Source of the DNA: DATJGR01 sp035494855
GTDB lineage: Bacteria > Pseudomonadota > Gammaproteobacteria > Pseudomonadales > Azotimanducaceae
Assembly: GCA_035494855.1 (NCBI GenBank)
Contig: DATJGR010000313.1
Span: forward strand, 1 to 6,685
Reading direction: 5' to 3'
Length of the DNA: 6,685 bases
Shown here: piece by piece, positions 1 through 6,189 of the stretch
How positions within the stretch are numbered: the stretch's first letter is position 1
Layout: every line of letters starts with the position of its first letter
Notes under the pieces: model-generated
The model's input: only the letters and a program-made list of their open reading frames with translations
Told to the model about the DNA's origin: nothing
Database searches by the model: none
Position numbers and translations under genes: made by a program

Positions 1-1393
1 TCTCTACTGGAACGACGGCCAGATGCGCGGCGAGGTGTACAACTGGGGCTCGTTCCTGCAGAGCAAGATGTATGCGCAGGGCGTGACGTGCTCGGACTGC
101 CACGATCCGCATTCGCTCAAGCTGAAAGCCGACGGCAACGCCGTGTGCGCGCAGTGCCACCAGCCGGCGAAGTACGACGCGCCTTCGCACACGCATCACG
201 CGCTCGGTTCGCCGGGCGCCGCGTGTGCGAACTGCCACATGCCCACCACGACCTATATGGTGGTGGACCCGCGCCACGACCACTCGATGCGCATCCCCCG
301 ACCGGATCTGTCAGCGCAACTCGGCACGCCCGATGCGTGTACCAACTGTCACGCGAAGAAGACGCCTGTGTGGGCGGCGGACGCCATCACGAAGTGGACC
401 GGCAAACCACCGACGGGCTTCCAGCAGTTCGGCGCCGCGCTGCACGCCGGCTCGAACGCCGCACCGGGTGCGCGCGACGCGCTGGTGGCGCTGATCGACG
501 ACCAGACGCAACCGGCGATCGCGCGCGCCAGCGCGATCGACCGGCTCGCGAATCTGTTGACGCCACAAAGCACCGACGCGGTAGTGCACGCACTGAAGGA
601 CCACGATGCGTTGGTGCGGCAGGCAGCCGTGGAGGCGCTCGCGAACGTCGACCCCGAGTTGCGCAAGCGCGTGTTGCTTCCGTTACTCGACGATCCGGTG
701 TTGTCAGTGCGTATCGAAGCGGCGCGCTCGCTGGCCGGCGCCCCGGAACAATCGTTGCCGATGGACCGGCGAGCGCGATTCCGTGCGGTGATCGACGAGT
801 ACATCGCCGCGCAGACGTACAACTTCGATCGGCCGGAAGGCCACATGAATGTTGGCAACCTGGCGGCCGCCCGCGGCGATGCGGAAACGGCTGTCGCGCA
901 ATACCAGCAGGCGCTCGCGATCGATCCGCTGTTCATCGCCGCGTACGTGAATCTCGCCGACGTATACCGCGCCACCGGCAAGGAAGTGGACGCGCAGGTG
1001 ATTCTCAGGCAAGGCCTCAAAGCCGACCCGCGCTCGGCCGTGTTGCATCACACGGTGGGCCTCGCGTTGACGCGGCAGAAAGCGCGCGACATGGCGCTGC
1101 AGGAGTTCAAGACCGCCGTGAAACTCGCGCCGAACGATGGCCGCTTCGCGTACGTTTACGCAGTAGCGCTGAACGATTCGGGCCAACAGGCCGATGCGCT
1201 CAACGTATTGAAGACCGCACTCAAAGCGAGCCCCTACGATCGGAATCTGCTGCAGGGGCTGGTGTATTTCTCGCAGCAGACGGGCGATCTGAAAGGGGCG
1301 AAGCAATATGCCGCCGCATTGCGTGAGCTCGACCCGGACAGCGCGGAGTGGCGGCAGTTGCAGCAGCAGCTCGACAGCAGCGCGACGAACTGA
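1..1393 (+). CDS. Multihaem cytochrome c with HEAT-like and TPR repeats (5' end missing)
   Basis: This is the C-terminal part of a larger protein. The frame is open to the left edge (first complete codon at base 2, reading LYWNDGQ before the Met at 23), so that Met is internal and the true start lies outside the window. Four c-type haem motifs are visible: CSDCH (89-103), CAQCH (146-160), CANCH (224-238) and CTNCH (338-352). Extra histidines around HTHHA and RHDHSMRIPRPD could serve as distal ligands. After them comes an alpha-helical HEAT-like stretch (about bases 480-760), then four to five TPR units (about 840-1350, for example the segment around AVAQYQQALAIDP). The architecture matches periplasmic multihaem proteins of the cytochrome c554/NrfB-like type fused to TPRs, which carry electrons or scaffold redox partners. 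The redox partner and substrate are unknown. The signal peptide and any further haem motifs would lie off-window. It converges on the epoxide-hydrolase-like gene. Stop codon is TGA at 1391-1393. Confidence 0.88.
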   Translation, partial: LYWNDGQMRGEVYNWGSFLQSKMYAQGVTCSDCHDPHSLKLKADGNAVCAQCHQPAKYDAPSHTHHALGSPGAACANCHMPTTTYMVVDPRHDHSMRIPRPDLSAQLGTPDACTNCHAKKTPVWAADAITKWTGKPPTGFQQFGAALHAGSNAAPGARDALVALIDDQTQPAIARASAIDRLANLLTPQSTDAVVHALKDHDALVRQAAVEALANVDPELRKRVLLPLLDDPVLSVRIEAARSLAGAPEQSLPMDRRARFRAVIDEYIAAQTYNFDRPEGHMNVGNLAAARGDAETAVAQYQQALAIDPLFIAAYVNLADVYRATGKEVDAQVILRQGLKADPRSAVLHHTVGLALTRQKARDMALQEFKTAVKLAPNDGRFAYVYAVALNDSGQQADALNVLKTALKASPYDRNLLQGLVYFSQQTGDLKGAKQYAAALRELDPDSAEWRQLQQQLDSSATN

Positions 1394-1411
1394 ATACGCG
1401 GTTCGTCGTTT
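1383..1411. terminator. Inverted repeat between convergent genes, likely bidirectional terminator
   Basis: CGACGAAC (1383-1390) is followed ten bases later by its exact reverse complement GTTCGTCG (1401-1408), with a further G-T wobble at 1382/1409. The left arm lies in the last codons of the cytochrome gene and the loop contains its TGA stop. On the plus strand the stem is followed by a short TTT; on the minus strand there is no T-run. Its position between two converging genes supports a terminator role, but the weak T tract makes this an inference. Confidence 0.45.
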
Positions 1412-1421
1412 AGAGCAGTAG

Positions 1422-1823
1422 CTACAGCTTCAACCCGCTCGGCCCTTCGAACGACGGCAGATTGAAGTAGTCGCTGAACCGCTGGATCTTGCCGTTCTCG
1501 AGCTCGAACACGCCGTTCACCGGCAGATCGAAGCGTTTGCCGTTGCGCAGCACGAAGTGATCGATCCGCTCCGCGAACACGAGATTGTCTTCCGCCGCGA
1601 TGCGCACCGTTTCGAGCGTCAGCACCTCGAAGGTCTCGAGGAACGCCTGAAAGATCGCGAGTATTCCGGCGCGCCCGACGATCGGCGCCACCGGCACGTT
1701 GTGATAGACCGCGTCGTCGTTGAAGCAACTCATGATCGTTTCGAGATCGCGGCGTTCCCACGAGTCGAGGAACCTGACCACCAGCGCTTTCGATTCAGCC
1801 GCAGACGTGGAACGCGTAGCCAT
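1422..1823 (-). CDS. Limonene-1,2-epoxide hydrolase-like protein (SnoaL/NTF2 fold)
   Basis: A 133-residue protein with the size and pattern of the limonene-1,2-epoxide hydrolase (LEH) family. These enzymes open an epoxide by water attack within a cone-shaped NTF2-like barrel. The known active-site set of Rhodococcus LEH (Tyr53, Asn55, Arg99, Asp101, Asp132) can be placed here as Y40 and N42 (in AVYHN), R86 and D88 (in ERIDHF) and D118 (in FSDYF). The Y-to-R spacing is identical (46 residues) and the D-to-D spacing is one shorter. All catalytic positions are therefore intact, which favours a real hydrolase over a catalytically dead SnoaL-like or polyketide-cyclase protein. No signal peptide is seen, so it should be cytoplasmic. 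It is the last gene of the minus-strand set, 48 bases after the amidohydrolase, with ribosome site GGGAGA a few bases before the ATG. The substrate is unknown; the flavin monooxygenase upstream could supply the epoxide. Confidence 0.85.
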   Translation of the reverse strand: MATRSTSAAESKALVVRFLDSWERRDLETIMSCFNDDAVYHNVPVAPIVGRAGILAIFQAFLETFEVLTLETVRIAAEDNLVFAERIDHFVLRNGKRFDLPVNGVFELENGKIQRFSDYFNLPSFEGPSGLKL

Positions 1824-1828
1824 GGAAA

Positions 1829-1834
1829 TCTCCC
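1829..1834 (-). promoter_or_regulatory. Ribosome binding site of the epoxide-hydrolase-like gene
   Basis: On the minus strand GGGAGA lies five bases before the ATG at 1823, in the 48-base gap after the amidohydrolase stop. It fixes the start and shows the gene can be translated independently of the one before it. I see no convincing promoter in the gap. Confidence 0.6.
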
Positions 1835-1871
1835 TGTACCCTCATTGAATAAGTGATTGCCCCAGGCGCCC

Positions 1872-3371
1872 TCACGCGCCGCTGCCCCGCGCGCGTTTGA
1901 CGAAACCGTAGAACGCATTCGACGGCTCCGCGCCGGCCGCCACGTATTCGCTTTTTACGCGCGCGAGCGCGTCGTTGCGCCAGGGTGCATCGGCCGCGAG
2001 CATCTGCGGCATGCGGTAGAGCCGCGCGGAATTGCCGGCGAGAATGGCGCTTTTCACCGGTCCGTCGCCGTCGCCGAGCGCAGCGTATCCGTGCGCTGAT
2101 CGCATCTCTTCCGGAATTTCGATTCTGCGGAACGCTTCGATCTGCCATTGCGGCGAGCCGTACCACACCGAATCGGTCCCCCAGATCACGTGGTCCGCGC
2201 CCATACCTTTGACGACGGTGCCGAGCACGGCGGCCGCGAGCCGAGGGTGCGTGACGGCGCAGCTGCCGAACGTCGTACCGAGTTCTGCGTAGACGTTCTT
2301 CACGCCCCATTTCGCGGGCGTTTCCGCGAGGTCGGTCACCCAGTCGATGCGGCCGGTCTTATCGAACTGGTCGAGCAGCGGCTCGGGGCTCGTCATCAGC
2401 GGCCGGAATCCCGAGTGATAGATGATGAAGTTGAGGCCGGGCCAGTCTTTCGCCGCTTTGCCCACGTCGTCGACCATCGCGTGGCGCCAATGCTTGGTCA
2501 CCTGGGTGAAGTCTTCCGGCAACAGACCTTTGTGAATGCACACGTTGGTGATGCCGGCTTTCAACATGCGCTCGTAGGCGGGATACATCAGCTGCTCGTC
2601 GTCGAGCCGCCACGGATATTGCGAATCTTCGAACGGATCGCCCAGCGTGTAGCCCTTCCAGCTATCGGGCTTCAGTTCCACGATCGCGCGGTCGATCTCG
2701 TCGAGCCAACCGGGTTGCCCCGGCGCCATCACCGTGTGCGCAAGTACGCGTCGCGAACCGGCGGCCGCATTGATGAAGTTGCGCGCGGCGGCCAACCCGT
2801 CGTTGTTCATGATCACGTTGGCGCCGTGATCCGCCGGTGCTGCGCTGATGAGCCCGATCTTCGTGTCGCTGTCGAAGTAGACCTCTTTGAGAAAGTTGTC
2901 GAACTTGAACAGGTTGAAATCGATCTTCGTGTTGCGCAGCGCTTCGTTCCAATGCTTGGCGTATTCGCCCAGTTTCAGAATGCCGTCCCACTGATAGTCG
3001 TCGCGCACGAAGTGCAGCTGAACGTCGATCACCGGCTGATCGCGAAAGCGCAGCGTTCGCTCGGTGACAGCGGCCGCATCGGCAGTTTCGGCGGCCGCCA
3101 CTGCGAAGAAATCTCCGTAGACGCGGTTCATCGCGAAGAAACTCGCGGCCAGGCCGATGCCCGAGCGCAGGAACTGGCGCCGGCCGGTGCCGGCTTTCGT
3201 CGCGTGGCGGTCGGCCATGTCGAGCACGAGCCGTTCGACGCGCGCCTGCGCCTGCGTTTGCGCAATCGGCAGATACTCGCCGTTGCTGACCATGCGCGTA
3301 GGTACCGGTGGCGAATCCTTCAGCCGTTCCGCGCCAACGAGCCCTTTAAGCTGTTTTTTCGTGAGCCACAT
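1872..3371 (-). CDS. Tat-exported amidohydrolase-2 family metal-dependent hydrolase
   Basis: A 499-residue protein resembling amidohydrolase family 2 (ACMSD-like TIM-barrel hydrolases/decarboxylases, PF04909). I start it at the ATG at 3371 (MWLTKKQ), because GGAGG stands five bases upstream; the frame stays open 19 codons further with no better signal. A twin-arginine motif RRQFLRS (residues 64-70) followed by a hydrophobic stretch (GIGLAASFFAM) predicts export of the folded protein to the periplasm. The barrel begins at VIDVQLHFV (about 115-123). Candidate metal or catalytic residues are H120, H280 (CIHKG), H319 (IYHSG) and D400 (WGTDS). The usual first HxH motif reads QxH here, with Gln at 118. 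The 63 residues before the RR are unusually long for a Tat leader; an internal Met at 3218 would give a classical length but has no ribosome site. The gene overlaps the end of the FAD monooxygenase by 26 bases, implying co-expression. The substrate is unknown. Confidence 0.85.
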   Translation of the reverse strand: MWLTKKQLKGLVGAERLKDSPPVPTRMVSNGEYLPIAQTQAQARVERLVLDMADRHATKAGTGRRQFLRSGIGLAASFFAMNRVYGDFFAVAAAETADAAAVTERTLRFRDQPVIDVQLHFVRDDYQWDGILKLGEYAKHWNEALRNTKIDFNLFKFDNFLKEVYFDSDTKIGLISAAPADHGANVIMNNDGLAAARNFINAAAGSRRVLAHTVMAPGQPGWLDEIDRAIVELKPDSWKGYTLGDPFEDSQYPWRLDDEQLMYPAYERMLKAGITNVCIHKGLLPEDFTQVTKHWRHAMVDDVGKAAKDWPGLNFIIYHSGFRPLMTSPEPLLDQFDKTGRIDWVTDLAETPAKWGVKNVYAELGTTFGSCAVTHPRLAAAVLGTVVKGMGADHVIWGTDSVWYGSPQWQIEAFRRIEIPEEMRSAHGYAALGDGDGPVKSAILAGNSARLYRMPQMLAADAPWRNDALARVKSEYVAAGAEPSNAFYGFVKRARGSGA

Positions 3372-4698
3372 GCGCGCCTCCGCGTTCGTCACTTTGACTT
3401 TTCGGCGCGAGGACTCGCGCGCACACACCCGGCGTCATCAGCGAGAGTGGACTGCGCTGCAGGTGCATGACTTCGAGAAAACGCAGCGCCACCACCGGAT
3501 CGTGCCACGTGCGTTCGTGTACGCGATCGAGGTACCAGTTGGCGAAACGCGTCCAGCCCGGTGAGTTTGGAAACGCGGCACGGTCGCGATATTCCTCGGT
3601 CGTCGACATCAACCAGCACTGCGAAACGAACTGCGCGTACTTGCGCTGGAACACGCGCGCGAAGCCGCGCAGGTCGCAGGGATAATCCGTCAGACATTCG
3701 TCGAGCAGCGCCGCGCCGGTAGCACCCTGGCTCATCCCTTGCGCGTAGATCGGATTGAACGACGACGCGGCGTCGCCCAACACCACGAGCCCGTCCGGCG
3801 CTGGATCCATCGACTCGAAATGCCGGCGCAGATTGCCCGCGAACCGATATCGCCAGATGCGGTTGACCGGCGCCGCGTCTTTGATCGCCGCGTGGAAATC
3901 GGGAACCGCCAGCGACTTCGCGAAGGCCATGAAACCCTCTACGTCGTCCGGCGGATGATCGCCACGCCAGCCGACCAGCGTAGCCAGCCACTTACCGGTG
4001 CCTTCGACCGGCAGCAGCACGCCGAGCCGTGCATCGGGATACTTCGGATGAACGAGCAGCGACTTCCACGGCCGCTGCATCTGCGGGAGTTCCAGCAACG
4101 CGGTGGCGTAACCGACGTCCACCGGCACTTCGGACGTATTCACTTTCGGAAAGCCCGCCGATTGCAGACGCGCGGCGGTTTTCGAGTTGCGCCCGCCGGC
4201 ATCCACGATCAGGTCTGCCAGCATGCGTCCGCCGCTCACGAGTTCCACACCGCAGATCCGCATGTCTTCGCACACGAAGGCGCCGACTTCGGCGCGGTCG
4301 CGCACCGCAACGCGCGACTCGCGCGACAGGTGCTGGCGCAGCGTGAACTCGAGCAGCCCCTTCGTCTGGCTGTGCATGGTGATGCCGCTCGGCAGCCGCG
4401 CTTTCCAGCCGCCGGCGTAATACCAGTCGGTGTCGAGCGACATGTCGATGCGGTGTCCGCCGGCGCGTTCGATGTCGTCGAGCGCGCCGGGCAGATACGT
4501 CTGCATGATGTCGGCGCCGCGCTGGAGCAGCACGTGCACGTGCGGCGATTGCGGCGAGCCTTTGCGCCAGGTCGGCGATTGCGGCAGCTCGTCACGCTCG
4601 AGCACGGTGACCTGCGCGAAATGACGCGACAGCGCCGCGGCCGTGAGCAACCCAGTGGTACCCGCGCCGATGACGACGGCAGAACGTCCGCGCCCCAT
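3346..4698 (-). CDS. FAD-dependent monooxygenase, flavin-epoxidase-like
   Basis: A 450-residue flavoprotein of the class A monooxygenase / geranylgeranyl-reductase-like superfamily. The N-terminal Rossmann motif is VIGAGTTG (GxGxxG at 11-16), with the ribose-binding acid E34 ending the second strand (TVLERD). A middle DAGGRNS (166-172) stands where the family has its DG-type motif. A C-terminal GDAASSFNPIYAQGM (308-322) contacts FAD phosphate and ribose. The segment KGSPQSPHVHVLL (46-58) and the FNPxYxQGM block resemble the group containing polyether epoxidases such as MonCI and Lsd18, which epoxidise alkenes; this is pattern recognition, not an alignment. No signal peptide, so it is probably cytoplasmic or membrane-peripheral. 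The start ATG is preceded by GGGAGGGG at 4703-4710. It overlaps the amidohydrolase and is followed by an LEH-like epoxide hydrolase, which suits an epoxide-forming role. Alternatives are a hydroxylase or a lipid double-bond reductase. Confidence 0.85.
   Translation of the reverse strand: MGRGRSAVVIGAGTTGLLTAAALSRHFAQVTVLERDELPQSPTWRKGSPQSPHVHVLLQRGADIMQTYLPGALDDIERAGGHRIDMSLDTDWYYAGGWKARLPSGITMHSQTKGLLEFTLRQHLSRESRVAVRDRAEVGAFVCEDMRICGVELVSGGRMLADLIVDAGGRNSKTAARLQSAGFPKVNTSEVPVDVGYATALLELPQMQRPWKSLLVHPKYPDARLGVLLPVEGTGKWLATLVGWRGDHPPDDVEGFMAFAKSLAVPDFHAAIKDAAPVNRIWRYRFAGNLRRHFESMDPAPDGLVVLGDAASSFNPIYAQGMSQGATGAALLDECLTDYPCDLRGFARVFQRKYAQFVSQCWLMSTTEEYRDRAAFPNSPGWTRFANWYLDRVHERTWHDPVVALRFLEVMHLQRSPLSLMTPGVCARVLAPKSQSDERGGAHVAHEKTA
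3377..3381 (-). promoter_or_regulatory. Ribosome binding site that decides the amidohydrolase start
   Basis: On the minus strand a perfect GGAGG lies five bases before the ATG at 3371. It sits inside the last codons of the FAD monooxygenase gene, whose TAA stop is 26 bases inside the amidohydrolase. This supports the MWLTKKQ start over both the longer upstream frame and the internal Met at 3218. Confidence 0.75.
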
Positions 4699-4702
4699 GC
4701 AA

Positions 4703-4710
4703 CCCCTCCC
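4703..4710 (-). promoter_or_regulatory. Ribosome binding site of the FAD monooxygenase
   Basis: On the minus strand GGGAGGGG ends four bases before the ATG at 4698; the GGAGG core is six bases away. It is a strong site and fixes the start. It is also complementary to C-rich segments further up the leader (4762-4767 and 4785-4791). Confidence 0.75.
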
Positions 4711-4761
4711 GATATCACACGGATCATCGGCATGGACGTGCGCCGCGGCTATGGTTCGTTC

Positions 4762-4791
4762 GGAGGGAGCGGACCCCTCCTTTCGGAGGGG
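4762..4791 (-). promoter_or_regulatory. Leader hairpin with GAAA loop and alternative pairing, upstream of the FAD monooxygenase
   Basis: Read on the minus strand, the 106-base gap holds CCCCTCC (4791-4785), GAAA, GGAGGGG (4780-4774), then CCCTCC (4767-4762), and finally the ribosome site GGGAGGGG (4710-4703). The first pair forms a 7-bp GC-rich stem closed by a GNRA tetraloop, which occurs only on the minus-strand RNA. The second element can instead pair with the third over 6 bp, and the third can pair with the ribosome site over 6 bp. This could be a regulatory leader or the 3' hairpin of the glycosyltransferase message. No T-run follows, so it is not a typical factor-independent terminator. 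I see no clear promoter in the gap. Confidence 0.4.
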
Positions 4792-4804
4792 GTGCGATGT
4801 CTCT

Positions 4805-5527
4805 CTATCGTTCCTTGTACCAGTAGTCTTGAACTGCGGCGCTCATCGAACGGCGTTGAGTGATTGGCCAGAACAGCATGAAGAACATATGCCAGTCGCC
4901 GTGCATGTCCCACTTTCTCGTTGAAACGACCGCATCTGCGCCGATATTCAGACGGACAGTCTTGCCTTGGGACTTTCCAAATCTGCGCAGGTCGAGCAGT
5001 AACTGGACATCTTCGCCAACGTGCTTTGCTTCGTTGTAGCCAGATATTGCGTCGAGTGCTGCCCGCGAGCAGAACACAACGCCGCCATCAACCTTGAAAA
5101 CGCGCATGAAGAGCCGAGTAGCAAGCTCGGTTGCCTTCAGGCCCATTGAGGTACGTTCAAATCGCCACCCGGTCGCTCCTCCGACGTACAGACCGCTGCT
5201 CATCTCTTCCTGAATCCGAACGAACGTATTTGGGTGGATCTGCAGATCTGCATCTACGAACGCAATGATCGACGCCGAAGCAACTCGCGCCCCGCCGTTT
5301 CGCGCCGCCGCGATGACCCTGCGCTCCACTGCGACCACTCGGCAACCAAATTCCGTCGCGACCTCGGCAGTGCGATCGGTCGACGCGTTGTCTGCAACGA
5401 TCACCTCGACACTTCCACCTGACCAGGCGGCGAAAACATCACACGCAGTCCGGACCGACCTCAAGAGGCGCGGCAGCAGAACCTCTTCGTTATAGGCGGG
5501 AATCACGAGTGAGATAGACGGCTTCAC
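4805..5527 (-). CDS. Family 2 glycosyltransferase (GT-A fold)
   Basis: A 240-residue protein that transfers sugar from a nucleotide- or lipid-linked donor to an unidentified acceptor. It opens with SLVIPAYNEE (6-15), the classic GT2 start. VIVADNASTDRTA (43-54) is the nucleotide-binding strand and loop. DAD (92-94) is the metal-binding DxD, and GED (171-173) supplies the probable catalytic acid region. A short hydrophobic patch FFMLFWP (215-221) near the C-terminus may touch the membrane, but there is no multi-pass domain, so it is smaller than polymerising GT2 enzymes. It starts at GTG, eleven bases after the response-regulator stop, with no obvious ribosome site, so translation may depend on reading from the regulator. 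By hand count GC is about 57% over 4861-5520, against about 68% in single sampled lines of the neighbouring genes. This suggests recent acquisition. The acceptor is unknown. Confidence 0.88.
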   Translation of the reverse strand: MKPSISLVIPAYNEEVLLPRLLRSVRTACDVFAAWSGGSVEVIVADNASTDRTAEVATEFGCRVVAVERRVIAAARNGGARVASASIIAFVDADLQIHPNTFVRIQEEMSSGLYVGGATGWRFERTSMGLKATELATRLFMRVFKVDGGVVFCSRAALDAISGYNEAKHVGEDVQLLLDLRRFGKSQGKTVRLNIGADAVVSTRKWDMHGDWHMFFMLFWPITQRRSMSAAVQDYWYKER

Positions 5528-5538
5528 GGGACGCTGGT

Positions 5539-6183
5539 TCAGTCGATGATGCGTTGACGCAACGCGATGGCAACCGCATGCGCTCGGTCCGATGCGCCGA
5601 GCTTGTCGTAGAGATTTTTCAGGTGACCTTTGACGGTCGCCTCGCTGATCGCGAGAAAGTTCGCGATCTCTTTGCTGCTGCGACCTTCCGCGAGGAATTC
5701 CAGCACCTGGAGTTCACGCGGCGTGAGCACGCTCGTCTCGTCGCCCGCGCTCGACTGCTGCACGAGGCGGCTCAGCAGCGGCTTGGTGATCTCGGTGGGA
5801 AAGTAAGTGCCGTCGTTGAACACCGCACGCACCGCGCGCAGCAGATCGGACTTGGACGCGCTCTTCAACACATAACCGCGCGCGCCGAGATTGATGCTCT
5901 CGTGAACGTACGCGGGGCTGTCGTACATCGTGAACACGATGATGCCGACGTCCGGCGCCCGCGCGCGAATTTCCTTGATCGCCGCGAGACCGTTCATGCC
6001 CGGAAGACGCAGATCGACGATCGCGATGTCGGGGCGTTCGCGAACGATCGCTTCGAGCGCGCCGCGCACGTCGCCCGACTGGCCGACCACGGCCACGTCG
6101 GATTCGGCACCGAGCATCTCGACCACCGCCTGCCGCACCACGTGATGGTCGTCGATCAGATACACGCGTATCGGTGGGGTCAT
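5539..6183 (-). CDS. NarL/FixJ-family response regulator (REC + LuxR-type HTH)
   Basis: A 214-residue transcription regulator with both expected domains. The receiver domain (about 4-120) carries the acidic pair D11/D12 (YLIDDHH), phospho-acceptor D57 (AIVDLRLPG), the switch Thr at 85 (VFTMYD) and the conserved Lys at 107 (YVLKSAS). The LuxR-type helix-turn-helix spans about 151-214: LTPRELQVLEFLAEG, then SSKEIANFLAISEATVKGHL and the following helix to DKLGA. All phosphorylation residues are intact, so it should respond to a kinase. The partner is almost surely the histidine kinase just upstream, whose stop is six bases before this ATG. No good ribosome site is seen, consistent with translational coupling. 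Its DNA target is unknown; candidates in the window are the leader at 4699-4804 and its own operon's promoter, which lies off-window. Confidence 0.93.
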   Translation of the reverse strand: MTPPIRVYLIDDHHVVRQAVVEMLGAESDVAVVGQSGDVRGALEAIVRERPDIAIVDLRLPGMNGLAAIKEIRARAPDVGIIVFTMYDSPAYVHESINLGARGYVLKSASKSDLLRAVRAVFNDGTYFPTEITKPLLSRLVQQSSAGDETSVLTPRELQVLEFLAEGRSSKEIANFLAISEATVKGHLKNLYDKLGASDRAHAVAIALRQRIID

Positions 6184-6189
6184 GGGAAG

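Noticed and set aside
88..1326. Second long plus-strand frame inside the cytochrome gene
   Set aside because: Arg-rich out-of-frame reading; the true frame carries the four CXXCH motifs and the repeats.
3372..3428. Longer amidohydrolase start, 19 codons upstream of 3371
   Set aside because: No ribosome site there, while the ATG at 3371 has GGAGG at ideal spacing; the extra residues look like oxygenase-region sequence read out of frame.
2148..3470. Long plus-strand open frame (440 residues) opposite the amidohydrolase
   Set aside because: It mirrors the amidohydrolase codons, is rich in Arg, His and Val without recognisable motifs, and the opposite strand holds a clear protein family.
4774..4791. 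Hairpin as a factor-independent terminator for the glycosyltransferase
   Set aside because: The stem is strong, but no T-run follows it on the minus strand; I list it as a possible leader structure instead.
3739..4863. Plus-strand open frame (374 residues) opposite the FAD monooxygenase
   Set aside because: Antisense shadow of a GC-rich gene; composition dominated by Arg, His and Ala, no domain pattern, and the FAD motifs are on the other strand.
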